Positions 53,499-64,000 of a stretch of 64,000 nucleotides of DNA are shown piece after piece (within the stretch, counting starts at the first letter, position 1; the number at the start of each line of letters is the position of its first letter). The notes under the pieces were generated by a model. That model ran no database searches and had not been told where the DNA came from. It worked only from the letters and a program-made list of their open reading frames with translations. A program made the position numbers and the translations under genes. Origin of the DNA: Sycobia sp. Sy_11 (lineage: Eukaryota > Arthropoda > Insecta > Hymenoptera > Epichrysomallidae); the NCBI GenBank assembly GCA_018907035.1, contig JACCIC010000039.1, forward strand, positions 442,501 through 506,500, in the 5' to 3' direction.

Positions 53499-53702
53499 TT
53501 AAAGCTGAAAGCAACCCAATGGGTTTCTCGTAGTAACGCGATCGTACCGTATCATAGTCCCTTTACGCAACGCTCGCAGGAATTCTGTAATCTCTGGAAT
53601 AATTAACGGCAATCCAGATGAGACGATAGCAGCTCCTTTACGAGTCAGATACGTGAAATCGGTGTAAAGTGCTTCCTCAAAAAGTCCAAGATTACACGGA
53701 GA
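53499..53702 (-). CDS. Possible terminal exon of an unknown minus-strand gene
   Basis: On the minus strand a pyrimidine-rich stretch ends in TTACCAG (AG at 53704-53703), followed by a 67-codon open frame closing with TAA. The frame is noticeably less AT-rich than the surrounding DNA. It reads S-P-C-N-L-G-L-F near the start, has a hydrophobic centre (residues about 25-40) and ends N-P-L-G-C-F-Q-L. I do not recognise a family. No partner exon was found on the minus strand further right in the window. It could be a pseudogene fragment or chance. Confidence 0.18.
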   Translation of the reverse strand, partial: SPCNLGLFEEALYTDFTYLTRKGAAIVSSGLPLIIPEITEFLRALRKGTMIRYDRVTTRNPLGCFQL

Positions 53703-54903
53703 CTGGTAACAGTGTCGAAGAAAATTGCGTGTCAAAAAACAAATACTTCAATTGTCAACAAAACAACGTAATCTTTTTATTCAGTTTATAGAAATTGTTA
53801 TCTTGATTATAATGCCCACTGAAATTGGAATATTAATACTAGCAGCACTATCAGAATAAAAAAGTCACGCTAATGCGATCACCATGATTAACGTTAAGCT
53901 GATTTCCATGTTTAGATTCAGAAATTACTATTCATCAGACAAATATTATAATCTTCGCTTTATCTACAATTGCGTCTTAGACAGGCAGCGACTGCATATT
54001 TTTACAATCGTTGCTACCTTTTTGTCCAAACGATCATAAGGTAATTAAGTATAAATTTGAATGTATCCAGGACGTAATAAATATCGGATGCTGAATTTGT
54101 TCGGTACCATACGCAAATCATTAATGTAATGTTTATTTGAATATAAAAATAATAACCCAAATACATCGTGTTAGCATTTATTTCAAGTGGAACGTGAAAA
54201 TGATGCTAACGAGATAGATTCGTCCATACAGTTGCCATCGAGGACTCTGATAGAAAATGTACACGCCTTGATAAAATTCAAGCTACAAGAAAAGATGATC
54301 GGAATTCTCATGCAGTTCCGAAAGATTCCATTCATATAACGATCTTTTCTTTCTCCTACTAAACATTTAGTACAAAATGTAAAATGAATATGCCAGACAA
54401 GGAAAATTAATAAAGACGATTGGACATATTATATTATCTGTGAAATTGAGTTTATTTCACGCATTCTATGTGTATTTATTTCAAGTTATTATCTCAATTA
54501 ATTTACCAGTTTATCATAAACGCTCTTATGCAGCTCAAAATAACATAAACGTAAGCGCCTTAACAATTCACTCTGCGGAATACCTTGATTTGTTACAGTT
54601 ATTGAAATATATTAATGAAATCATCTCGATCGATTTAGCAGAAAAATAAAATAAAATATTGTTTATCCACATAAAATGAAAATAGATTGGCGGTAGTTTA
54701 GATGATAGATTGGCGTTCAGCAGGAGCACGAGAATTAAAGCTATTACTGATTAAAGGATTAAATAGTGCTGAGGTTGCAAAACAATACCCATTAGATGTA
54801 TACTTTCGTACGAAACGTTCGAAAACATTATGTTACCCTCGTGTGGAGACATCGGCCATCAACTTCGAACCATCAGCGATCCAAAAGCTTTCTGGTAATG
54901 CGT

Positions 54904-54949
<46 letters not shown>
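54904..54949. repeat. (TC)n microsatellite
   Basis: Pure TC of about 46 bases. Confidence 0.94.
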
Positions 54950-54953
<4 letters not shown>

Positions 54954-55261
54954 CCTTTCAGACGAATCATCGAAATATAAAAATATACTAGTCCATACTC
55001 CCTTACCGCCAATAATTCTCGGCAAAATGCACAGCGAATTACATTACTTGAATATCAAGCTACGACGAACACAGTTGCCTCTCGGCCAGACATAGCCAAA
55101 ATTACTATATCAAGCCTGTTTTGTCGTTCGACTTTATTTCCCCCCGCGCTCGCAGGCTTCTCGCCGTGCCGCTCGGTCGTGCACTTTCAGCGCGCAACTC
55201 AATCCTCCAGGGCGCGCACGCGCAGAGGCTATAAACATTTTTCTAAAACTTCTCTTTTCCC

Positions 55262-55263
<2 letters not shown>

Positions 55264-55306
<43 letters not shown>
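55264..55306. repeat. (TA)n microsatellite
   Basis: Pure TA of about 43 bases. Confidence 0.95.
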
Positions 55307-55307
<1 letters not shown>

Positions 55308-55404
55308 GCATGAATTTCCCGGAGCGTACTTCCGACTCTGGGCGCGGTAAACTCAGGGTCGGGAGGGAGGAGTGTGACGCGTAGTGCCAGAGATAAATTT
55401 AGCT

Positions 55405-55417
55405 TTCTCTCTCTCGC

Positions 55418-55460
<43 letters not shown>
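55405..55460. repeat. (TC)n microsatellite
   Basis: TC run of about 56 bases with early CGC/CAC interruptions. Confidence 0.92.
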
Positions 55461-55464
<4 letters not shown>

Positions 55465-55780
55465 CTCTATGCGCGTTACCGAAGGCTGCTGCGCCGCGAG
55501 GTGCAATGCCGACACAGCTGAGGGGGTGAAGGCACACCGCTAGTGCGGCAGCAGTCGAGAGGTGGCAGATTCACAACTCTCGCGTAATAATATATATGGA
55601 AATGTTTCGACGCGACAGTCCTCGCAAACTTGTTCTCCGCGAGTCCTCGTGACTCCTCGCGGGGGCTTCGCGTCTCTCCCTTGCCCCCCCCTCCCCCATC
55701 GCCACCCTTTATATTTCTGCCTGACGCTATTTCCCTCTCGTCCGCCGCTGTGGCCCGGCGTCGAATTGAAAGCCGAGGGT

Positions 55781-55781
<1 letters not shown>

Positions 55782-55820
<39 letters not shown>
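55782..55820. repeat. (GA)n microsatellite
   Basis: Pure GA of about 38 bases. Confidence 0.94.
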
Positions 55821-55823
<3 letters not shown>

Positions 55824-56843
55824 GGAAAGGGAGGAAGTACAGGCGTGTTCCAGGGCCAAAGAGTGACGAAAGTTCCTTCCATGAACAGAGCGAAGGAAAA
55901 AGGACGATTCGTCAAAGCTCCCCCATCGAAGCCATCCCCCGGTGATAGTTGCGCCGCGGTCTCGCCCGAGGGCCCGTGAACTTCGCGTGTCCTTTTCCGG
56001 TATATACTCACGACGCACGTGGTACGCGTCCCCAACGCTTCGCCCCTCGAAAACCACTACGCATTTTTTTTCTTTTATTGTGCGGCTTCTTCACACGGCG
56101 CGTGTGCTTCTGTACACTCGACATGGCGGTGAGGCCGAAAAGAGCAGGGGGATGGAGGTGACGACCTCGAGGTCGGGAAAAGTTTTGCGCGACGTGGCGT
56201 ATGCGAAGGAAAGAGGAGCGAAGGAGGGGTGTGTATATCTACACGCATATATATATATATATATAGGTAGAGGAACGAGATCGATCCATTCGCTCGACGG
56301 AGAGAGGATAAAACGACCACGTGCGGGAGCCACGCATTACTCAGTCTGTGGGGGCTCTCCCTCTCGCGCTCTCTCCCTTCCCTCTGTTCTCATCCTCCCT
56401 CATCGCGTCAGACAGAGCGAGGGTGGATCACGCGCAGACGAATACACACCGCGGTGGTCCGCGCGCTGTACAATTGGCTTATCTTAATGCGGCACTCGCT
56501 TTTTCAAATCTAACGCCCGGGGACCGTGATATAGCTCTTCCGCTCCCCCCCCCTGCAGCCATCACCACCCGACCGCCGCTCATCCCTCCTTCTGCCCGAG
56601 CCTTGGCTTCCTTGCCTCGCCCACGCGTGCAAGCGTGCGAGGCAGCGCTATATCGCGTTGGCATCTTCATTTGTTAGCGCCCGCAGTCGGGGAGGGCGCG
56701 GCATAATCCACAGCACGCCCCGCGCTCGCGCGAGAAATCGCCACCCACGCGGGGTAAGGTGAGCAGCGCGCCCTGGAATCGCTCGGGCTCTCAGCGCGAT
56801 TCGTTCCACCGTCCTGCGAGTCTCTTTCACACTGATCAAACAA

Positions 56844-56846
<3 letters not shown>

Positions 56847-56881
<35 letters not shown>
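56847..56881. repeat. (TA)n microsatellite
   Basis: Pure TA of about 35 bases. Confidence 0.94.
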
Positions 56882-56882
<1 letters not shown>

Positions 56883-58260
56883 CGTAATGGGGTGGGGGAG
56901 ATGAAAAACAGATCACATTGCGGATTACCTCTCTGTCGAGAATTACGTACATATATATGCGTATCCTTCAATTTTCGAAATTGCGCTTATAGCTAGTGCT
57001 TTGTCGTCAAAATCCCCTGTACTGGCCAGCTAGGTGCATTTACAAAAGATGCGGACCATTGTTGCATCTGCCATCGAGGCGCGCAAAGGCAAAAAGGCTT
57101 TTTGAAACTAACAAAAAAAAAAAAAAGAAGCGAACTTGCTCGCTACACGCCCAGGCCTTTTTTGGAACAATTGCCGAGCGTGTATATATATATATATATA
57201 GGATAAAAAATTAACGTGCAATACATCAAAAGTGTTTTGCAGCCTTCCAGCGAAAGTGCAGTGGACCGTAGTTCCAATAGGCAACAGTGGGAACTGAGAG
57301 ATCGGGGCTAGGGGGAGGGTTCGAATCCATAGCGAACACGAAAAATGTGTGCTCGATGACAAAGCCAGACGCTCGGACGAGAGAGAGAGGAAGAAAACGA
57401 AAAGAAAGTGTTTTTGAGGCAAGGAAGATGAAGGGATTGGCGAGGGAAATAGGTTTTCAACCAGGACAGAGAGGGGTTGAATTGAGAGCGAGAGAGAGAG
57501 AGAGAGAGAGAGAGAGTGAGTGGTGGGGGGAGGAAAAGCGGATGAAGAGAAAAGGCGGGTACGTGCACCTCGTCAAAGACTGGCGGATGTATTCGAGTGG
57601 GAGGCGGGTGGGGAGGGGCGAGCCGCGTAGGGATTGCTTGCAAGGTAGTTCCATTTCCCTCGAATAATTCGAGTGCACTTTGCACTTTTGGACCCCCTCC
57701 CTCCCCACTGCCGCCGAGTAGAAAATGTTATGAGGGCCCATCAAGTATATACGAGAGGGGGGCTAGGTTATATGGTCCTTCGTCACCCACCGTCCCTCGT
57801 CCTTCAGTCTGCGATACGCCCTCCCTCCTCCCTCGCGCCCGCGACCAACCCTGCGCGACACACGTAAATGGATTACACGCGAAGAGGAGAGCACGCGTGA
57901 GCCAGGAGAGCAGGTACAATACACACACACACACACGTACAGTCGCGCGGGCGCATAGCGAAGACACCAACAGCAGGATACAGAACGAGAAAGTACCGTG
58001 GAATTCGAGAGGGGCCCTTTTTCGCCCTCGTGCGCGTCGCGCGATGAAAAGGAAGACGAGGGACGGGAGACGTGGGGGGTTCGAGATACGGAGGGGCAAG
58101 AAAAATAAGAGAACGTTCGGGAAAAGGAAAGAAGGGGGGAGCTGGCGGGGGAGGGGGTCTAAACACTCCCGGTAATTACAGACCCGGGGCAATTTACCGG
58201 AACTTTACGCTTAATTAACAAAAGCAAAGTCTCTCGAATGCTTCGGCATGCCGCGCTAGA

Positions 58261-58294
58261 CGTGTGTGCGCGCGCGCGCGCGCGCGTGTGTGTG
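58261..58294. repeat. Alternating (TG)n(CG)n(TG)n tract
   Basis: All 34 bases alternate pyrimidine and purine, with a CG core of about 18 bases flanked by TG units. This is a canonical Z-DNA-forming composition. Confidence 0.9.
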
Positions 58295-58584
58295 AAGGAG
58301 AGGGAGAGAGAGAGGGAGGGAGGGAGAGCGTACGAGCGCAAAATTCCCTCAAGGGTTAACGTGTATAGATATCGGTGTACTAGCTCCTGCATCGGAAAGG
58401 CCAAAATGGGTAAAAAAAGGACGCGCGCCCGCTCGCAGAGGGGTGCAGAGGACCTCAACGCAATTAACTGCCAAATTAAGTGGCTGGTTTTGCACCCGCG
58501 CCCTCCTACCTTTTATTAACAATCCGCTCCTTTGTATTTCTTGGGCGCAGGCCGCACGAAGCTCGTACACGAGATCCGCGTACG

Positions 58585-58588
<4 letters not shown>

Positions 58589-58642
<54 letters not shown>
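58589..58642. repeat. (GA)n microsatellite
   Basis: GA run of about 54 bases with one ATAG interruption near its start. Confidence 0.94.
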
Positions 58643-58650
<8 letters not shown>

Positions 58651-61600
58651 CTTGAAACGGTCTCGCGCTCGTTATTGCGCTGTTAAATCGACTGCTTTAC
58701 GACGCGATGTCTGAGCTTAAACGGTGCACAAGTTCGCTTTTCATTTGCACCTCGTTTCCCCCCCCTCCCTCCGGCGCGAGTGCTAAGTACTTTCATCCCT
58801 CTTCCCGCTTTTCTTCTGGCCCCCCCTCCCAATTCCTCGCCGTTCAACTAACGCTTTGTATGCAATTCGGTATGCATACAGTGCTAGTGATCGTTATTTT
58901 GGTCCGTCAACGCCATCCAGGGAAACCCGAATTATCCCGAAAAATCTCGAGCCTACGTCTCTCGTTCCACCTGTACGTGTCTCTCCTAATTAACATATTT
59001 TTATCACGTTACTTGCTATACTCGTAAACTTATTTTGTTGAACAATGGTTATAATTATTACTGAATTTTAATCCTTTGCCTAATACGAAAATAACTATAT
59101 ATATGTACGAAGGACAGCGCAATTAATTTCACGGCGAAAAGTAGCGTATTCCATGATTTGTGTGGAAAACTAGCTGAACTCAATTGTCGCGACGAGAGAG
59201 TACTATCAAATTTAGTAATCTGGGCACGATTTCACCAAGAAAAAAAATGGCCTATCCTTAGATTAATGGCTTCCAGTTCCCGGGTGGGAAACACAGATCG
59301 ATCGCTCTAAATGAGAATTCTTGCACTATATTTTGTCAGGAGCTCATATATATCTTTATTTTATTTTTTTTTTTTTAATTCTTCGAAGGAAAATTTTATA
59401 CACGCCTATCCGCATATCGCGACTGCGTCGTATACTCGACGTAAAATAACCGACTTTGCCGGTCTTTCGCTCCAGAATCCGGAACGCGCTGGTTTTCGAA
59501 TTCGCAATGCGCCAGCTTTAGTTCGCCGGGGCCCCTCGTTCAACGAAAGGCCTCACGCTGCGACGTTAGATCCACTCGGATTTTCGCCAATGTCCTCCTG
59601 CCCGCGCGTTAAAATTAACGCGTGTGCCGCCCCGGCCCCGCCTCGTATCTCTTTTATTCTCTTTACGGCATCGAGCGCCGCCTATGCATTAGGCGTGCAT
59701 AAATGGAAAGAGGCCGCGAGGATAGGGGCCGTAATGTGATTTAACAGGATTCGCTTTTAGCCGATCGCGCGCGCCCGTCGAACTTTTAGGAGGGGAATGA
59801 ATATTTAATTAACGACGGGGGGAGTCCCGGGGACGCCGAGCGAATATAACGCGAGGCAGAAATGCTTCGACCAACGTTGATGTATATATATATATATATA
59901 TCGAAGTATCGCCACGTACCCTAGTTCCATGCATGCGCGTCACGTGCAAGACCGACGCGACGTGCGAAGGTGGAAGAGGGATGGAGTGGTGTCGACCAAA
60001 TCAGATGGGGCACACGCTTATTAAATCCGTATGGACGTAAACCGCGCGGCTGACTATAATACGTTCGACGGGTTTCATGCTATAATATACGGTGAGACCT
60101 CGCCTTATCGCGTAATCTGCGCGCGCTCGCGCGGCCTACCCGATTCGCTAAAGAGTGATTCCCGCCTGACGTACCGAGGAAGCGAAATCGATGCTCTCTC
60201 TCTCTCTCTCTCCCCTCTCGCATTCTCTCTTTCGCTCCAGGATTTATTATCGCGCTGCGCCAACTGATTGACCGTGCGAGGTCTCCGTCCATTTGGCCCG
60301 TGCATCGACGAATATACACACAATGGTGGCTTTTCATGAGTTTATTTTTGTACGGCGCGGAGGTTGGGGGGAGTCATAGACTTCCTTTTATTTTACGCTC
60401 GTTCGACACGGGAAGTACGCGCCATGACGCTTAATCGCTTTTTTTCCCCCGCGGATAGAATCCGTGGATTACGGAGCGTGTTCCTTTTTTTTTCGAAATA
60501 ATCGGTTGGATTTTATGTACATCCTCCCACTCCCCCCCCTTCCCTCCGCGGACCTCTTGTCTATGTGGGCCTCCTGTCAATGCTGACGCGGAATTCTTTT
60601 CTACACGACCGGGGTAATGCGCCGTGAAAAGTAACGCAAGCGTGCGTATATACAGTTTTACTATAACGTGTATATGCGTGCTATACGCGAAATGTTCGAA
60701 TCCTGTGCTCTGTAATACGTACGAAACAATGTGTTCGGTGGTGCGTAGTCATTGGTCGTCGCTCGAAGATCTTTATTTACGATAGACGGAGATAATACCA
60801 AAAGGCGTCGAATCTCGCGAAATGGGCGGGGGGCGGATATATGCCGTTCAAATGTATAGAAGTATATGGACTGTATGTACAGGCCCTTGAGAAAAATACT
60901 GGATTCCAATGATAGAATCGAAGTCAAAGAGAGCTTATAGAGCCCAAAATGGTGCCATTCGTACTTTTCGAAACTAGCCACTTTCTCCAACGCCAATCCT
61001 ATCGTAACCATTTCTCGCGCTACATAGTCAATCGATATACGACGGGATTAAATCGCAAACTCCCCATTTTCCTGCTCTCATATACTATATCTATATATGA
61101 CACGTTCTATTTACAGGCCGAGTGCCGACAGCCAGAAATCGGCTTCCTAAAGGTATATATATATAACCTCGATAATGCGGGGGAACCGAGGCAGGCGAAC
61201 AAAATAAATCCCCGGTACAATGTTGATAATGCAGACTTGTGGAGTTGACCCGGGGATTAAATGCATTATGTGCCCCCCCCCCCAACCCATCCACCGCTGA
61301 CCGTGGAACAAACGACTGTGTAACGAGATAGGTGAGAAAGAGAACGAATACGAACGGTGATTCGATTAGCGATTAATTGACTCCTAATAGGGGAGAACTG
61401 CTGTACGGCCATAATACACCGGGAGTTACGCGAAATATTCACGCGCATCGTTACCAAAAAAAAAAGAGAGAGAGACCACAGTGCACGCGGTTCGTGCGCA
61501 CAGTTTACTCGCCCCGACAATGGAGGGACAAAGCGAGAGTGGCTTTGTATTGAAGTGAAATACGTATCATACAGTCGGTATAAATAGCACACGCGTGGTC

Positions 61601-62283
61601 ACAAATCCAGAACAACAACAAGTTATATTTAGAAGAGAATAGTATTTACTGTATATCATTCTTTCAGTGTTAATAGTATTTAAAAAAAAATTTCAGTTAA
61701 GATTGGTCAGACTCGATCTTATAGGACTAATCGGTCTGTCCTTTCTGAGTTTAGGATTTGTAAATTTGGAACTTAATCGCTCTTGGATTGCGAATATAGA
61801 TAGGAAAACGCTTAAGGGTTTCGAAGAAAATGGATTTTATTTAAATGTACCAAAAAGCAGATAAGAGCTTTTTCTCACATATTTACAGCAAGTTACTTTA
61901 TCGATTTATAGTTCTGTGAAATTGAAGTGCGATAGTTCTTTTTAAACTTATCGTAAATAGTACTGTACTAAATTAGTTTCTGTATATAAAAGATAACTTT
62001 TGATATCTCAATTTTTTTTCCCTCAAAATTTTATTTCGATCTGGAATTCTTCGCGGCAATAACGAAAAGTCGTTAAAACACAGGGGCAATAGAAGTCTTT
62101 TCAGGCCACCCTCCCTCAATCTCACCGTAAACTCCATTTAAGCGGCTGTTGTTCGCGCAGTTAATCAGAAATTCCGTCCAAGTATATATATATATATATA
62201 TTCTTTAAACGCTATCTACCGCACTTCGTTGCCCGATGTTCTAGTCCTCTCCCTCGACTCCACCCTTGTACATTGCGATACAA

Positions 62284-62296
62284 ACGCCATCTCACC
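62284..62296 (-). promoter_or_regulatory. Candidate CTCF-like motif
   Basis: The minus strand reads GGTGAGATGGCGT, sharing the AGATGGCG core with the sites at 14989 and 15986. Motif evidence only. Confidence 0.2.
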
Positions 62297-62572
62297 AGTG
62301 AGCAATAAGCAGATCTAAGTTATAATATACTTAATTCGAATTTTCGCGTTTCCGCCCGTATGCCGCATTTTTGCGCGTTTGTGGTTTGTACACCATTCAC
62401 CCACCTATCCGCGCGCACCTATACACCGGGGGAGCTCCGCGACAAGCGGCAGCCGCACTCTTGAAAAGAGAAAAGCGGTAATTTACGATTCTGCCGGGAA
62501 CAATTGCGGGGGCTGAAGGCGCTTCAGGTGTACTTAGAGGAATGATGGAGATGTGAGCGTCGAGGAAGAAAG

Positions 62573-62574
<2 letters not shown>

Positions 62575-62627
<53 letters not shown>
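62575..62627. repeat. (TA)n microsatellite
   Basis: Pure TA of about 53 bases. Confidence 0.95.
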
Positions 62628-62630
<3 letters not shown>

Positions 62631-64000
62631 CGCCGCGTACTGTACCGTTGCACCCAGAAAATTTTGACTTTTATTATAGGCTCGGGGAGAATTTACGGGC
62701 CATTTCTCAAGAGAGGGAGAGAGAGAGAAGGACCGAGGAAACTGCGCCCGAGATTTCGAGGCTCGTATTTGCGGATAAATATGTCGTCGAGTTTTTTTTT
62801 CTTTCCTGCTGCTTCGTTTAATTTTTTAGTCCACCCCCTCTACTCTGCACCCATTTATTTCCCGTAATGAACGTTAGCGACGAGTGCGCTGATTCTGTGG
62901 AGCGAGGTGGAGTTAGCAGTACTTATAACAAGAACACGAAAACAAAAAAAGGAAAATAAATAAATAAAAAAAAGGAACAAGAAATCTTTCTTCCCTCCAT
63001 CCTTTTTCGCTCACCCTTTTTTTCGGGAGAACTAGGGCGATAAAACTTTCGGTATTTACGTACTCTGGTCGCGAGATTTTTCGCTATTTTATCGCGCGCG
63101 GCGCAACTCCGAGGATATTTGCGCCCGAGCGCGCGCAAAGTTTCGGCTTATGTTGCGGGCGACAGTTTCGTAATTCGAACCCTCTCTTAACTCCACCCCC
63201 CCCCGCCCTAGCTCCTTCCCGTCAACCAAGTTCTTATACTTACGCTTTTGCGAGAATTCTTTATAAAAGTTTTGCATAGGAGTCGAAATATTTACGAATA
63301 TAAGTGAATTTTTCAACCATTTGCAAATACAAATTTACCGACTGTATTTGTGTAGTAACGATGGCTTGGGCTATATGTATAGGTTTATACTTATGTTGCA
63401 ATTTGCTGTTAATGTAATACAAATATTAAGGTTCTTTTAGAAAAATGGCTTTTAATCTTCTAGTACATAAGCTGCAGAGGAATTAGAATAACAACATCGG
63501 AATATGTGATTGTACATTCAGTTTCAAATATATAGGTAATGTAATGCTTAATTCTATAGACATTCCATATTTATGTTAATCAAAAAAATATTTAGGTACT
63601 CGCATTATAATCATCAAAGGTAGAGTCTGTTCCAGAGTAATTTGTATACATACCAATTTTTTTTGAGTAGATATAGAATCGAACTTTCAAACAAGAGGTA
63701 AATTAAATAAAATTAAGTCTATTTCCCTAAACACTCTGTGTGTAAAGTACTAACCAATTTGATGGATCCTAAAACTGAATCAAACAACTTTTAGATGAAT
63801 CTACCATATTTCAGGCTAGTATACTAATATAGTATTCGCTAGTCTACTATATATTATATAGTCATTTTATAATGTTTACAAAATTTGAAATTGTAAAGAA
63901 TCCAATTTATATTTGAAACTTTGAACCAGACTCTGAACCTTGACTGATACACATTTGCTAAACTTAGCACAAGCGCTCTCATATGTGAATAAAACATCTG

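Larger units (their letters stand above)
52691..54900. other. AT-rich noncoding DNA
   Basis: Contains a (TA)n array at 53208-53252 and one coding-like minus-strand segment (53499-53702, separate entry). The frames at 54440-54649 and 54702-54980 have no recognisable domain, and the second reads into a (TC)n tract. Confidence 0.45.
55100..60500. other. Long GC/CpG-rich region with GA/TC repeats
   Basis: Over 5 kb of GC-rich sequence contains (TA)n at 55264-55306 and 56847-56881, (TC)n at 55405-55460, (GA)n at 55782-55820, 57487-57516 and 58589-58642, a Z-DNA-type CG/TG tract at 58261-58294, and C or G runs. The many overlapping frames on both strands are Pro/Ser/Arg-rich and show no domain or matched exon boundaries. 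It could contain noncoding exons or regulatory islands of a gene extending beyond the window. Confidence 0.45.
60501..64000. other. Right-flank noncoding DNA
   Basis: Composition falls from mixed to strongly AT-rich after about 63.2 kb. It holds a (TA)n array at 62575-62627, a C run at 61273-61283, a small inverted repeat at 61207-61258 and a third AGATGGCG-type motif near 62284-62296. No frame shows a recognised domain; the one at 61667-61864 is Leu-rich but has neither signal-peptide nor splice context. Confidence 0.5.

Noticed and set aside
58541..58640. Acceptor-like GGGCGCAG followed by a short open frame
   Set aside because: The frame runs directly into a (GA)n tract and has no donor. 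No partner exon.

Overview
This window looks like a piece of an insect nuclear genome, probably hymenopteran (ant, wasp or sawfly; an inference, since no marker gene fixes it). The signs are spliceosomal introns, almost no long open reading frames, AT-rich DNA broken by CpG-rich islands, and very dense (TA)n, (GA)n/(TC)n and (CA)n microsatellites. Most long open frames are read-through of these repeats (runs of YIYIYI, SLSLSL, RERERE or THTHTH) and are not genes. There are no bacterial-style operons, no CRISPR array, and I recognised no rRNA or tRNA gene.

The one gene I can support lies on the + strand. A possible TATA-plus-initiator core promoter near 19789-19818 is followed by a leader of about 557 bases that contains no ATG at all. 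The first ATG (20372) opens a 24-codon signal peptide that ends at a consensus donor (CAG|GTGAGT, donor at 20445). After a roughly 13 kb intron, an exon at 33449-33718 encodes one complete immunoglobulin domain. Both boundaries of that exon are phase 1, and its phase matches the signal-peptide exon. Together they describe the N-terminus of a secreted or membrane immunoglobulin-superfamily protein, residues 1-114. The rest (more Ig domains, membrane segment or tail) is not convincingly visible. Two tiny phase-compatible exon candidates at 40830-40870 and 41031-41066 are offered at low confidence. The gene may run past the right edge.

The left 18 kb is mainly AT-rich intergenic DNA. It holds a GC-rich (GA)n island at 5.8-7.0 kb and a degraded fragment resembling the end of a Ty3/gypsy RNase H near 5.05-5.15 kb. 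The large intron holds long (TA)n arrays close to its donor, a 127-base (AC)n tract followed by (TC)n, and a small cluster of TAATTA homeodomain-type sites. The right half alternates AT-rich DNA (34-40, 42-44, 46.8-48, 50.4-51.6, 52.7-54.9 and 60.9-64 kb) with CpG/GA-rich islands (41-42.3, 44.3-46.4, 48-50.3 and 55-60.5 kb). A possible minus-strand terminal exon at 53499-53702 is the only other coding-like segment there, and it is weak.

I found no convincing novel multi-gene system. The most useful observations are the split Ig gene with its ATG-free leader, a few short inverted repeats, and motif clusters that could be regulatory.
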